Shown one piece after another: positions 12,310-24,243 of a stretch of 64,000 nt of DNA. The stretch comes from Labyrinthula sp. Ha. Lineage: Eukaryota > Sar > Bigyra > Labyrinthulida > Labyrinthulaceae. The notes beneath the pieces were generated by a model. It did not search any database. It saw only the letters and a program-made list of their open reading frames with translations, and was not told where the DNA came from. Numbering within the stretch: position 1 is the stretch's first letter; every line of letters begins with the position of its first letter. The stretch is from contig JAALGZ010000004.1 in assembly GCA_015227615.1 (NCBI GenBank), positions 2,167,567-2,231,566 of the forward strand. The letters run 5' to 3'. The translations under genes were made by a program, and so were the position numbers.

Positions 12310-15285
12310 TACTTAGTTTTTGCTTTGGAGACCTCTTTAGATTACAAGAAACTGTATCCGTAAAGAATTTTTAATATACTTCTCAATGAAAAAATATTGA
12401 ACGAATAATTTCATATTCAAAGCTTTTTTTGCTTGGACTCCTCGTCATTAAGTACTCCTACGGGAAGGAAGCCTCTGGAAAGTTTGAAAGCAGTTGTTCC
12501 AGAGGAGGACACACCTTCCTTTAACTCACACCATTTCAGATTGCGGAGGATATTATTGAATTAAGATACAGGTGTTCCATATGCCAAAGAAATTATTTTA
12601 ATGGTCCAGGATATTGAAAACACAGGAAATATGCTAATTCAGAATAATTGTATAACGAGGTACACAGCAGTAAAATTGGTGAAACATAAACTGTTTTAAG
12701 CTCAAGCACCAATTGGAGAAAACTAATACAAACTTTGAAAAAAAATATATTTTTGATGGTTGAAGAAGGTCTTCTTAGTGATGTCACATCTACAGGCAAA
12801 GCTACCAGATGCTAGGTTTATTGGGTGTAAATGGCGGAAAGGAGGAGAGACGTTAATCTAATGTTCAACAAATATCTATTTAAAGTATTGATACCTGATA
12901 TCAGTACTACAAAGCTTTCGGTGAAATATTGTCAATGATCATAACTACTAAGAACGAATAATTTAAGGCTGCTGGAGGACCAGTTGCTTCGCGAACTATG
13001 CTCGAATCATAAGAATACAGACAGAAAGAAAATATTCGTTAAAATGAAGTACGACTGGAGCAGCACTTCAATAGAAAGAGCAAAACATTAAAACAAAACA
13101 TAACCAGAAAAATTTATGACAACATGTCAGGTATAAGTTATTTTGTAGCAAATTGGCAGCGTAATTTGTCCCTGTAAAAGACTTTGGTAGATGGGGGCCA
13201 TAACAATATCATTCTGCAATAAAGCAATTGCTAAGAATTACCATGAAAGTTACGAAGAATCAAACCATGCCACATTTCAAAATAATTATCATACAGTAAT
13301 TGTATATTTCTAACTTAAAAATTTAACTCTCTACTTCCTTTTGATTCTTATAAAATTAGAATTAAGGAACATCCAGGGACAGAGATGGAAATACATGCTC
13401 CGAATCTATTTCATTATATTGACAGAAACTTCAAAAATACATAAAACTATTGGGAACAGTGATGACAGAGGCAATAGGTCCCCATTAGATATAACTAATA
13501 AATTTAGGTGTTTTGTGTCCCATATGCAGTACTATGAACCTTCATATTATATCAGTTAATATTCCGAGTACTGGATTTGTTTCCTGGAGCGAAATCATGA
13601 CCTATTATTCCTTACACATATATTTTCATTCTACTAGACAAAATAGAAAAATGTAGTGAAAACTCTTAAAAATTAGATATGGCATTGGGTCTAGGCGGCA
13701 TACACATGAGAAATCGGGGTTGTTTTGGAGAATCGAAACCCATTGACTAAACACATTAAATGTCTTTGTAGACATCATCAGATATTACTTGATCCTCAAT
13801 AGTAAAATATTAAGAGCTATGCCCTGTGCTAGGAACAAATCCTAAAACTAATTAAAGTGAAGCTATTATTTGTGTTGAACTGAATTCGAAAATCTATATC
13901 GCAGTGCAAGAAAAATATCAATCCCTCATTTCGACTAAATAAATAGCAAGATTGGTTTATGGGCTCTTTTGAACATAAATATAGCCTAGCAGTTGTGACA
14001 GAGGAATCCAAATTTATGACATGTCATTGAGTTCTAGTAGATAATTTTTTCGCATTCTTTTTTATGATCATATTTGGTTATATATCTTATAATTTTAGCA
14101 GTAGCACAAATTCTCTAATAAATTCTCAGAACTAAAAAGGCTCAATGCAATTATCTTTGGAATTAAGGATAAGTTTCACCAGAGAGTTAGTACAACCAAT
14201 TCGAAAATTTTTTCTGTATTAAAGTTGAAAGGTTAGAACAAACCTATAGCTGCATCAAGAATTATCTGGAAACACCAGAATGCTCGTCACAAATAACAAA
14301 CTTGCTTATCATGAGTGCAAATCATCTCTCTATTTCTATAATCAGAGTATCTGTCGCTAGTGCTTATAGTTCTATAAAAATATACGACCACAAAATAAGG
14401 AGCTCTAAAACGAAAAAAAATATACTCTCTTATTTAAATAGTGCTTTTTTGTAAGTATATACTCTTTCTGTTTAATTATTTCTAGATCAGATTACCTGGG
14501 ATAATCATTTTTGGTATTATATTCTACATAAAATTTTTCTACTTTAGTAACTTAAAGCTAGTAAACCTAATATTAAAAATAGCAAATATGACCACTACGA
14601 AAGATTTCTCTATTTAACTTGAAAGTTTGATTTATTCACTGCTTCTATACTTGACAAGAATACCGACGTTTTCAGTATAAGAACTGTGTTAACCGAATCT
14701 AATTTTATTTGACTTGACAGATCAAGCTAGGTGTAGAACTAAAATTTTCAGGCTAAGCTAAGAATAAACAACAGTAAAAACAAGTTTCAGTAATTATACT
14801 TTACTAGAAACTCTTGTTTTCTAGGGTAAACTAATGTAATTTAACGTATCCTACGAATAATTGCTGTTAAGAAATTTTTATCTTTATTCACGAATAGTAG
14901 GTTAAATTTGATGCTTGTAAAAGTAAGCTAATTAGTTTTTTCAAATTTTTATTGTGGTACTCTTATCTCGATAAATATTCGTTATTACCTAAGGTTTCCA
15001 AACTACAATTTTAAACTCCTTCTGCTCGTTCCTTACCACATGAAACATGGGTTAAGAAAATCCTTATTTGTAAAGTTTTCTGTGGCAGGAATGAGAACCT
15101 ACTCGAACATCGTAAGTTTTTGTGATAGTGTAGATTCTATTAAATTTCATTATAGTGGCTATAATGGTTATAATTTGTTCTGGTGCTTACAGTTAGGTAT
15201 TGAGCAATCCACACAGCACTTAAGAAATCTATTCTTGAAAGGAGATTTTCTTGTGGACAAAACACAAAAGTCTCTTAGTTACTAG
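12310..15285. other. Gene-poor spacer with a decayed coding-like stretch
   Basis: No intact gene is seen. Between about 12,430 and 13,260 the plus strand has locally higher GC and short peptide-like runs in shifting frames, for example PTGRKPLESLKAVVPEEDTP and later IENTGNMLIQ and ITRYTAVKLVKHKL. This suggests a decayed gene or transposon ORF that I cannot assign. From about 13.3 to 15.3 kb the DNA is AT-rich with only short open frames and nothing recognisable. The right arm of the palindrome lacks this whole spacer. Confidence 0.4.
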
Positions 15286-16340
15286 TTAACAAGTATTCAG
15301 ACTTAGAAGTATAGCATTTGTAAGGCGATTATATTTCCAATGCATTTGAAGCAAGTTTATAAAGGTCAATGAATCCAGACTTTCATACAAGAGACCATTG
15401 GTTAACCGACCCAAAGCCTAATCAAATTATACTGTAAGCAAAAGGGGCTTTAAATAAGTGATTTATATATATGCAATGCAAAAAAACAAAACTACTTTAA
15501 ACGATTAAATAGGGTTAACATTTTAATTCCTTCAGAGAGGCCTTACCAAATATAGTTACTGTAATCTTCATCAGCTGGACAGCAGATGAGAAAGGCCTCA
15601 CTTAATACACTTAAGTAAATTACTAGGTACTACCACACCTATGCATATTTTTAATAAAAATAAATATATAACCCTAATTATCCAAATTATTGTTGATTTT
15701 ACTACTATAAAGCAGCATCAACATTATCCAAGCGCCTTTTCTACAAGAACAGACAAGTTTTAGAAAGAAAAGATGAGTTTAGGAATGATAAGAGACAGCA
15801 ACAGAAGGAAAAGGAATACATGTGAATATAATTTATTGAAATTCAGTTGAGAAATAGACACTAAAACACCTTAAGTTTACTCTAATACATGGGAAAAGTT
15901 TATTTGGCTCACATGATTAAATAATGCTGTCAAAGTATATTTCCGAAAGAGATACATGAAGTGACAGGTAGAATTATAAACATATCTCGAATAGAGAAAA
16001 TCTTGATTTCATCTAAGAGAATTAAACTCAAATACTTTTTACACAACAAGCAAGTTTTCACTTTAATCTATAACATTTAGTATTCAGTAGCGCATGTACA
16101 GTGAATAAGAGTATAATATAGTCTTCGTGTCCGCGGTGGTTATCTTGGGCCACAAGGCCCATAGAAACCATACTCAATGAAACTAAAACCAAATGAAGTG
16201 AAAAAGACGTTACTTGTAGATTTCTTTAAATTTTATTTATTTTAGATATCTGTGCTACCTTTACTATTCTTTGTTATACTCTCTCCGTCTCTTCCCAGAC
16301 AAATCTCATCAGAAGGTTTGGTTTCCACTCGAAGCAACTA
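15286..16340. repeat. Inner left arm, segment 1
   Basis: Inverted match to about 24,100-25,137, roughly 93-95% identical by eye. It begins at AGTTAACAAGTATTCAG and stops inside the copied 5' end of the sulfotransferase gene. The partner copy ends exactly where the LTR element at 25,138 begins. Confidence 0.88.
16177..16340 (+). pseudogene. 5' stub of the sulfotransferase gene
   Basis: A near-identical inverted copy of the start of the sulfotransferase gene at 24,243-24,080: the ATG at 16,177, 13 codons, the same 30-base stretch GTAGAT...TTTTAG (16,216-16,245) that is a candidate intron, and about 32 further codons through the hydrophobic signal-anchor. Homology stops abruptly near 16,340 and unrelated AT-rich sequence follows. 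The gene body is gone, so this is a truncated pseudogene. It shows that the left arm once carried the three-gene block. Confidence 0.8.
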
Positions 16341-16914
16341 TAACTATGACGTAATCTTAGTCTGAGATAAAGATATTTATAATACTCTATAGAAAGAGTT
16401 TTCGGTCTATAGTGTTCACTTAAAAAGTTATAGTGAATACAGCCTCTCATATCTCATATTTCAATACTTGTACATTTTTAGATTATTTTACATATCACAG
16501 TATTACATTACTATACTTTTGGAGAACTAATATAATTTTAATATTGCATAATTAAATTTTGCTTTATTAAAAAGAGTCCTCCCAAGACTTTACTTATCGA
16601 AAAGCTATTAAAGAGATAGGTAAAACTTTATTTATTTTGCTGAACAATCTGCTTTTTAGGAGAAAAAAATCAGTCCTTTCGAATTCACTCTATTTATCAG
16701 AATCTATACAATCACCCCTCATTTACCTACTGTAATCTATATTAGAAGGAACTTTAACTTCAAAAGTAGAATATGTCCTTAGAATTAAGTTTTATTTTAT
16801 TCCAAAACAACTTATTTATGGGATATTTTTATAAAGTTTGTATCTTAACCTCTGCAACTCTCTTATTTACAAGTTGGTCATTACAGCATCGGTGACTAGA
16901 GATAGTTATATAAA
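16341..16914. other. Unmatched sequence replacing the three-gene block
   Basis: About 575 bp of AT-rich DNA at the place where the right arm carries the DXO-like, four-TM and sulfotransferase genes. It has no match to them by eye and no convincing ORF. Confidence 0.5.
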
Positions 16915-18782
16915 GGTTATTTTCTATTTAATTAAAAATGTATAAATATATACTAAAACCGAGGTGTTATAGATTTTATACTCATTGAAGAAATTTTTAA
17001 TGTCAAAGGAAGAAATTTATTTGTTGGTCTCTACTCGTCTTCTTTTTGTTGCAGGCGTAACACTCATTTACAAATTTCAATTATGGATATGTTTCGTGGT
17101 AATATCATCTTAAATGTTAGCTCCGGGTGAATCTTCAGATATTGAACAAATAAAGGCAGCCATTCCCCCATATAATTTCAAATACTGTTTACTAGTTACA
17201 GCAATAAATAACCTAGGGTCTATTAATAAAAGAAAATTTAAGTATTCGAAGTGTGTTTCGAAGCATCGACAGCTTAAATGAAACTTTAAATAAAATACCC
17301 ATTTGTTTATCTATATAATATATAAAAGAGCTGTGACTATAGGAAAAGAGAAAATTTTAGTAACTGCTGACAAGCAAATCTAATGAGAAATAATTTTGCC
17401 TTTTAAAATATTTTTTTAACATTATTTTTCGGAAATATATTAAGAAACACAAATAAAAACTCGTTTGTATGGATGTATTCTGGATTGTGAAAGAATATGG
17501 CATATATGCATATATAGCTCTCCAAAGATTGACTAAAAAATTGGTATTTTCATAACTCTCATGATTTATTTCCCCATTCCATATCCAAAATTATTCACTT
17601 ACCAATTACTGGAGCATCAGCAAAAATCTCGAAACCCAAAAAAGATAGGAGCAAAAACATAAGATATTATGGTTAGTTATGAAATGAAAAACTGTTTCAA
17701 AGGAATTAAAATTTATTTTTATTGCTTTATTGTATATTTTAATTAAGAACTAGATTAAAAGAATAGGGTCGGCATTTTACTTTGTTTAATTTTTATTTTT
17801 CTGCAAAGAAAAATGCCCCGTCTCTGTTCATGCATATATGCCTGCAAACAAAAAATCTAATTATTTTCAAGGATTAATAATTTTTAATGAATATTCTAAG
17901 CTAATATTAAAAATTCTTTGATAATTTGATGTTTCGAAAAAAGATATAGGCACTTACAACTGCGTTTTACAATATGTGATAAAACCTGACTCTCATCAAT
18001 CCATCCAATAGCATATTAACAACAGGGATTGTAGAAAGCACGGTATAAGGCTGTAATAGTATTATAAAGCGTGACCAAATATCTTTATTTTATATTTATT
18101 TCCTAAAGAGTAAATTTAAACAGGTTAAAATCTAAACAAGAGACACATGTTAACTCCAAAACTACAAGTGTTTAATGGATACATGATTAACACACCTATA
18201 GTTAAAATATGATACATATACTGCTTCCTCGACAGTATATAGAAATAGTTGCTATGCAATTTTGAATTTTCATTTAAATTAGGATATATACTATCGACAT
18301 CAATTTTGATGATTTTGATTCTCTGAGTAAAAGTAGACCCTGATTCTCGTGTACTGATACACCATAAGCTTAAAACTATCTTTTTTCAAGCTTCTGTGCA
18401 AAGGAATTCTGGAAGATATTATATGAACATTGAACAACGTATTAAAATTTTACTCTTATTGACTTACCATAAAAAAAAAGTTATTTCTTCTCACCGTACA
18501 GAGATAAATACTTGCTAAATTCATTCTATAGTTGAAATCTTTCAAATTATGAAGATTTCACTCTCCAAATATAGGTACAATATCATCAAAGAAATAACAT
18601 ACATTACAGAACATATTGAATTCTATTAATAAAGACAGATATCATATTATTTGATTTTATTTTGCTACAGTAGTCTCTTATGCTACGCAACACGATCAGA
18701 TAACTATGAACTATGGGATCTTGATATCCCGCAACAAGACATGGTCAAATGAGGCATTATACTACGAAAACAATACTCAGAA
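16915..18782. repeat. Inner left arm, segment 2
   Basis: Inverted match to 18,901-20,765 with visible substitutions and small indels, roughly 80-90% identical by eye. Shared landmarks include TACTGTTTACTAGTTACAGC near 17,190 and GCGTAGCATAAGAGACTACT on the minus strand near 18,680. No gene is seen. Confidence 0.85.
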
Positions 18783-18900
18783 GGATTCATACGTCTCTCA
18801 ATTTCTCTTAAATCAATGAGTTATCCAGGGCAAATATATATAAATATATATATCCGGTATATCTTATTAATTGCGAATAAATTAAAAGATGCATAAATTA
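18783..18900. other. Spacer at the centre of the 42-kb palindrome
   Basis: About 118 bp of unpaired sequence between the two inner arms, including a run of alternating A and T near 18,835-18,853. The flanking CTCAGAA (18,776-18,782) and TTCTGAG (18,901-18,907) are the innermost paired bases I can see. Confidence 0.7.
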
Positions 18901-20765
18901 TTCTGAGTGTCAAATATCATTAAAACTTCTCATTTGACCAAATCACATTGCGGCACATCAAACGCCCATGCTTCATAGGCATCTGATCGTGCTGCGTAGC
19001 ATAAGAGACTACTGTAGCAAAAATACAATCAAAGAATATGATATCTGCCTTTATTAATAGAATTCAATATGTTGTGTAATGCATTTTATTTTTTCATGAT
19101 GTTATATCTCTATTTGGAGAGTGAAATCTTCGAAATATGAAATGTTCTAACTATAGAGTGGAATTAATAAAATATTGCTCTTCTAATAGTAATATAAAAT
19201 AATATTTTTATGGCAAGTCTATAAGAGCAAAATTTAAATTTGTTATTCAATTTTCATTTGATATCTTGTAGAGTTCCTTTGTGCAGAAGCTTAATGAAAG
19301 ATGTTTTAAAGCTTATGGTGTATTAGTACACGAGAGTCAGAGTTTCTGTGTAGGCAGAGAATTGAAAAAAGAAATTTTTTTTTTGTCGATATTAACTGTC
19401 TAAATTTAAATTGAAATATCAAATTTCATGGCAATTATTTCTATATATTATTGAGGAACCACTATATGTATCATATTTCATTATAGGTGTGTTAATCACG
19501 GATCAAGTAATCATTTGTGATATTGAAAGTAATGTGTGTCCAATATCTAGGCTCGTATATGTTTTATTATATTTCTTAGAAGATAAATATAAAATAAATA
19601 TTATTTGCTACGCCTTATAAAACTAGTACAGCCATATATGATGCTTACTACAACTCTTGTTATTAATATACTATTGGATTCATAAATGAGAGCTAAATTT
19701 AAACTTTTATTGTAGATTATAGCTAGTAGCGTCTATATCTTATGATAAAATACTAAATAATCAAAAAATTTTTAATATTAATATAGAATATCAATGAAAA
19801 ATTACTTTTCTTAAAAAATAATTAGATTTGCTGTTCGCCGACATCATCCCCAAGAACAGTGACGGGGCGTTTTTCTTCGCATAAAAATAAAATTAAACAA
19901 CAGAAACTGTTGATACTATCCTTTTTATCAGTTTTTTAAGGAAAATATACATTTAAAAACTTAAATTTACTTCCCTTAAAATAACTTTTCATTTCATAAC
20001 CAACCGTAATATCTTATTTTTTTGTTCCTACCTTTTCTTGGGCCTGGAGATTTTTTGCGGCTACTCCTGTAATTAGTAAGTGACTAGTTTTTTATAAGGA
20101 ATTTAAAAATAACCCATGAAAGCTATGGGAATGCAAAATTTACTTAGTCAAACTTTGGAGAGCTATATATGTTGTTCAAATTTTTGCCACAACCCAGAGC
20201 TCACGCATACAAACGAGTTTCTATCTATTTTCTACACATTTTCATGAAAGAAAGTTAAAAAAAATAAAAGCTTATATGGTTTCTCATTTGAGGCAATTTT
20301 CATCCGTTACCAAATTCTTCTATCTTCTAATAGTCACAGCTTTCTTTTGTACGCGGTTCAGATAAACAAACGGGTATTTTAGCAAGGCTTCATTTGAGCT
20401 TTCGATATTTTAAACCACTCTTAGAATATTTAAATATTTTTTTTTAATAGATACTAGGTTGTTTATTGCTGTAACTAGTAAACAGTATTTGAAATTGTAT
20501 GGGAGAAGGGGTGTCTTTCTTTGTTCAATAGCTGAAGATTCGGCCGAAGCTAATATTTAAGATGGCATTACCACGAAACATATCCATAATTGAAATTTGT
20601 AAATGAGTGTTACTGCTACAACAAAAAGAAGACGAGTAGAGACAAACAAACAATTCCCTTCCTTTGACACGAAAAGCTTCTTCAATGCTTATGTCATCCA
20701 TAAAACTCCGTTTGTAGTATATATTTGCACGTATTTAATTGAATAGAAAATGCCCTTTACCAGGC
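18901..20765. repeat. Inner right arm, segment 2
   Basis: Inverted partner of 16,915-18,782. It contains no convincing gene. Homology ends close to 20,765, about 280 bp before the first candidate start of the DXO-like gene. Confidence 0.85.
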
Positions 20766-21065
20766 CAAAGGAAATATCTTCTACTCAGCGAGATTCAGAA
20801 GGGATTTGGTCATACGGTAACATCTTATTTTCTACCTAAGTTTAGTAAGTGAAGTAAAACCTCAAATATTTAAACCTTCAAACATAACAATACCTTATAA
20901 TTTGAATATCGGGTTTGAAGACTTTAAGCCTAGGTTCAAAGATCCTGGTCCTGAAAGTCTTCAAGTGATCCTTAAATCAAGTATCTTCAAGCTTGTTCTT
21001 ATTCGTAGTAAAAAACCAAGACAATATACACAAAATTAGTGATGGGACCCAAATTATTACTTGGA

Positions 21066-21089
21066 GTATTATTGCTGTTCGTCTTTTAG
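21066..21089 (+). other. Candidate 24-base intron of the DXO-like gene
   Basis: GTATTATTGCTG...TCTTTTAG lies between an ATG-initiated eight-codon frame (21,042-21,065) and the conserved frame at 21,090. Removing it keeps the frame and skips the in-frame TAG. The acceptor is strong; the donor and first exon are guesses, and a longer intron with another first exon is possible. Confidence 0.35.
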
Positions 21090-21821
21090 TTTGTAGGAGG
21101 AGCTCTGAGAAAAATAATGACAACAATATATGATTTTAGAAACGATTACGAACTAAGTTGTTGGAAAGTAAATAATATTTTATATATTCAAACAAGGACT
21201 CATTCCTCAGAACATTCTAGAACTGACTCTCAGTTAAAGTTTATGTACCATGGATACAAATTTGAAACTCTTTGTACAGAAGGTGAAAGTGCTGAAGTTG
21301 ATTCAACAAGTTGCTATAATTCTGTTTTGAGTACTAGATTAGGTAACTTAAAGTTAGTTTATGGGGCTGAAATAGATGCTTTGGAGGAAAATGCAGACAA
21401 GAAATCTTTTGTGGAAATAAAGGCAACTGGAGTTCTTGATAATGAAAAGGAACGAAAAAAATTTGAAAAGAAGATGTTAAGATTTTACGCTCAAAGTTTT
21501 TTAGCTGATACTCGAAAAGTTTTTGTCGGATTTAGAACAAGGGAAGGAATTTTGAGGAAAGTTCAAAGTTTCAAAACTTTTGATATTCCTAACATGGTAA
21601 ATTCTGGGAAGAAAAGGAAAGTTTGGGATAAAGATATATGCATACTTTTTCTGCACAAAGTACTTCAATTTCTGCTTGAACAAATACCAAATGCAACAAC
21701 TGAAGACTATGATGTATATCAAGTAAAATATCAGTCAAAACTTTCAAAAATTACTATCTGCAAAGATATGAAAAGACCGTATGAACAAATAGAAGCAGAG
21801 TTATTTCTTTCAAACGAATAG
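21090..21821 (+). CDS. DXO/Rai1-family RNA decapping exonuclease
   Basis: Family enzymes remove faulty or non-canonical (NAD, incomplete) 5' caps and degrade the RNA 5'-3'. Counting from ATG 21,117 (234 aa), the family motifs are all present: GYKFE (E50), YGAEID (E85, D87), VEIK (E100, K102), FYAQSF (Q126) and VGFR (137-140). The metal-binding and catalytic residues are therefore intact. The nine codons before that ATG (FVGGALRKI) continue the family alignment (the FVTWRG.L.K region of human DXO), and a strong acceptor TCTTTTAG sits just before 21,090, so the true start is upstream. One candidate first exon is ATG 21,042-21,065, joined in frame by a 24-base intron (21,066-21,089). The usual ~100-residue N-terminal region is not obvious. 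The gene lies 129 bp upstream of the four-TM gene on the same strand and has no copy in the left arm. Confidence 0.88.
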   Translation, partial: FVGGALRKIMTTIYDFRNDYELSCWKVNNILYIQTRTHSSEHSRTDSQLKFMYHGYKFETLCTEGESAEVDSTSCYNSVLSTRLGNLKLVYGAEIDALEENADKKSFVEIKATGVLDNEKERKKFEKKMLRFYAQSFLADTRKVFVGFRTREGILRKVQSFKTFDIPNMVNSGKKRKVWDKDICILFLHKVLQFLLEQIPNATTEDYDVYQVKYQSKLSKITICKDMKRPYEQIEAELFLSNE

Positions 21822-21950
21822 AAGTCTGGCACTGTGGACATTAATAACTCATTGCTTCAACTATTTGGTAACCCTTAATTACCCCAACTTGCATGCTTCG
21901 TTTGACATGTCGAATATTGTAGGAAAATAAACGGTTAGAACAGATTTTGC

Positions 21951-22925
21951 ATGTGTTTGGCATGTAATTTCTGGAGAAAACTGAGAAGAAGAAAACATCC
22001 ATTTCTTCTCTTCTTACACTACATACTAGGATGGATTTCAGTTGTTCTTATCATTATATCACTGCTTCTGATGTTCTTCACTTCTCGTTTTATCAATATA
22101 CGGTATGACTCTACTACGTGGTACGCCTTTGGTATGTCCCTTTGTTTTAACTTACATTTAGTGCCTGTGTTATATTCCTTTTTATCGCTCTTTCTTTCTC
22201 TTATTGGTTTCAGGTTTGTGAAAGACGATAAGCCACTGTTTATATGCTTTGCTGCCTTGCTCTTATTTCTCTTCACTGTTTGCACCTTTGGTGCTGGATT
22301 TTTTCTTTTAATTTATTCTACAGTGTACACTCGAAACATTGTAAACACAGATCTTCCTGTTTTAACCTTAGAAAATCCAAATAATAAATTTTGGGGAGAT
22401 TTCATTCTTGGATTATCAGAATTTTGTTGTAAACCAGCTCTATCTAATTTTTCTACTCCAGAGTGTGTACTTGTAGAACTTGATCTGTATGAAGAAGAAA
22501 CTAAATTTTGCCGAGAGACTACCAGTAGTTTTATAAGAGGAAAAATTTTTGCCAGAAATTTGAACTTATGCAGCTTTTCCTGGTTTGATTCTCTTTGTGT
22601 TAGTGAGACAGTTTCTAATGAACGAGTTAGGAATTTAATTTGGGATTTTGTCAGAGAAACTTGTCAGGTCACAGATAGAATTGGTGGCGGAGTTTCTCTC
22701 TGTTTCATTGCTTTCTCTGTTCTTCTGTTTATTATCTCTTTTCTTGATCTTGTTGTTGCTTTCAGATCTGTTTTACTCAAGAACACTTCACAAGCTGAAG
22801 AAAGAGAACCAGTTGAACTGAAAGAGACCTCTTCAAACAACCAGGATGAGAATAGTAATAACACTTCATTCGAAAATACATCCTCAGCTCCTGAAACAAG
22901 TGAAACTAAGATTGAAATAACTTGA
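21951..22925 (+). CDS. Four-TM membrane protein, tetraspanin-like topology (324 aa)
   Basis: I do not recognise the family. A short basic N-terminus (WRKLRRRKH) precedes TM segments at about residues 18-43, 62-88 and 95-122. A large loop (123-244) follows, with Cys at about 159, 160, 172, 187, 207, 216 and 238, and a fourth TM at about 245-270. The C-terminal ~55 residues are polar, acidic and rich in Ser, Asn and Glu. Two small extracellular-type features, one large Cys-rich loop and four helices resemble tetraspanin or claudin topology, but the tetraspanin CCG motif is absent (FCCK occurs instead). The basic N-terminus suggests cytosolic termini and a lumenal or outer large loop. ATG 21,951 is the first Met of the frame. 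The stop lies 28 bp from that of the convergent sulfotransferase gene. Confidence 0.75.
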   Translation: MCLACNFWRKLRRRKHPFLLFLHYILGWISVVLIIISLLLMFFTSRFINIRYDSTTWYAFGMSLCFNLHLVPVLYSFLSLFLSLIGFRFVKDDKPLFICFAALLLFLFTVCTFGAGFFLLIYSTVYTRNIVNTDLPVLTLENPNNKFWGDFILGLSEFCCKPALSNFSTPECVLVELDLYEEETKFCRETTSSFIRGKIFARNLNLCSFSWFDSLCVSETVSNERVRNLIWDFVRETCQVTDRIGGGVSLCFIAFSVLLFIISFLDLVVAFRSVLLKNTSQAEEREPVELKETSSNNQDENSNNTSFENTSSAPETSETKIEIT

Positions 22926-22953
22926 ATTCGGTTTTACTTTTTCATCTGCATGT

Positions 22954-24243
22954 TCAGCTGCTTGTCTTAGAAAAAAGTTTGGCGTTGCTGTATTTTACTT
23001 CATACGGATCTTTTAAGCATTTTGTTCTTTTGCTGATCAAATTTAAGTTTATTGTTTTGCTTGTTACATTCTTTAAAGGTTCATGCAGCAGAGCTTTATA
23101 TTTTTCATATCCAAATCTTGCCTCAGCGCTGAAATGTAAATTACATGTTATCCATCTCAGAAACCCAAAGTTTTTTTTTATATTTGCTTTGATCTCAGTA
23201 ATCTCTCTGAGCTTTTTCTCTTTGTTCTCAATTGGCATAATATTTTTCAATTTAAACAGGTTTTCTCGACTCAGAACCCGAAGCATTTCAAACTCTTCAT
23301 CAAACAAAAACCTTTTCAAGTATCTCTTCTCTTGAAACATTTTTGTTTCTTTTTTCTCTTCAAGACAGCTAAATTTTCCTAGTTGTGATTCTAGACTGTT
23401 AATTAAATGCACCACTTTGTTCCCAGAGATATAATTACCTTCCATTAACTCTTCAACTCTAACAAACTCAACATTTTTCATCCAAAATGTAATGTTAAAC
23501 CAGTTTACAAGTTTTGCTCTTCTTAATTCACCGATATGCTTGAAAGGCTTTCCATCTTTTTGCTCATAAACAGCGTACCCCAGTTCTTCTTCGTCGTAAT
23601 CCAGTAGATTTATAACTGGATCACCTTTTCTGCAGGGAACTACTTGTCTACCAAAAAATTCTTCTTGACAATGAGCTTCCTTTGAACGAGAGATTTCCTT
23701 GTCTGTAACCGAACGTTCCACTGTCCATGACTTTGACACAAACTTTTTCCAATCTTTAGGGGAGAAATGAGCAGGTGCATGTAGTGGATGCTCAAGCATG
23801 CTCAAAAGAAACTCATATGGGTTTCTTATTATTACAAGAACTAGCCTGGCTGAAGAAGTTTCAGAAAGAGTTTGGTCAAAATGTTGAAACCAAAATTTGC
23901 CCCGTTTGAGTGAAGGTAAAAGTTTTGAATATTCAGGAAGGTTTAATGATGTCTCCAAAATAGAAAACAACTCATCAACTCCAGAGTTTCTTTCACCAAT
24001 AATATGAATTGAAGTTATATTTGGGTTGGTCAAGGAACAAACTTTGCTCGGTCTTGTTGGTGTATGTTTCTGCGGATATGTGTTGCTTCGAGTGGAAACC
24101 AAACCTTCTGATGAGATTTGTCTGGGAAGAGACGGAGAGAGTATAACAAAGAATAGCAAAGGTAGCACAGATATCTAAAATAAATAAAATTTAAAGAAAT
24201 CTACAAGTAACGTCTTTTTCACTTCATTTGGTTTTAGTTTCAT
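22954..24243 (-). CDS. Golgi-type membrane-anchored sulfotransferase
   Basis: A PAPS-dependent sulfotransferase-like protein (about 419 aa with the proposed first exon). Counting from 24,168, the PAPS 5'-phosphosulfate loop is IIGERNSG (residues 56-63), the 3'-phosphate site is RLVLVIIRNP (108-117), and a later NVEFVRVEEL segment is typical of the fold. The frame has no ATG before 24,168 because of an in-frame TAG. I propose ATG 24,243 with 13 codons to 24,205, a 30-base intron (24,204-24,175) and continuation at 24,174. This gives a basic stretch, then a hydrophobic anchor (ISVLPLLFFVIL), as in type II Golgi enzymes. A Cys-rich region follows, with YDEEELGYAV near the middle. The substrate is probably a carbohydrate but is unknown. 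The 5' end is duplicated as a stub at 16,177-16,340. Confidence 0.85.

Noticed and set aside
22922-23335. 137-codon plus-strand frame overlapping the sulfotransferase
   Set aside because: Antisense shadow with low-complexity Phe/Leu content; the minus-strand frame has the PAPS-binding motifs.
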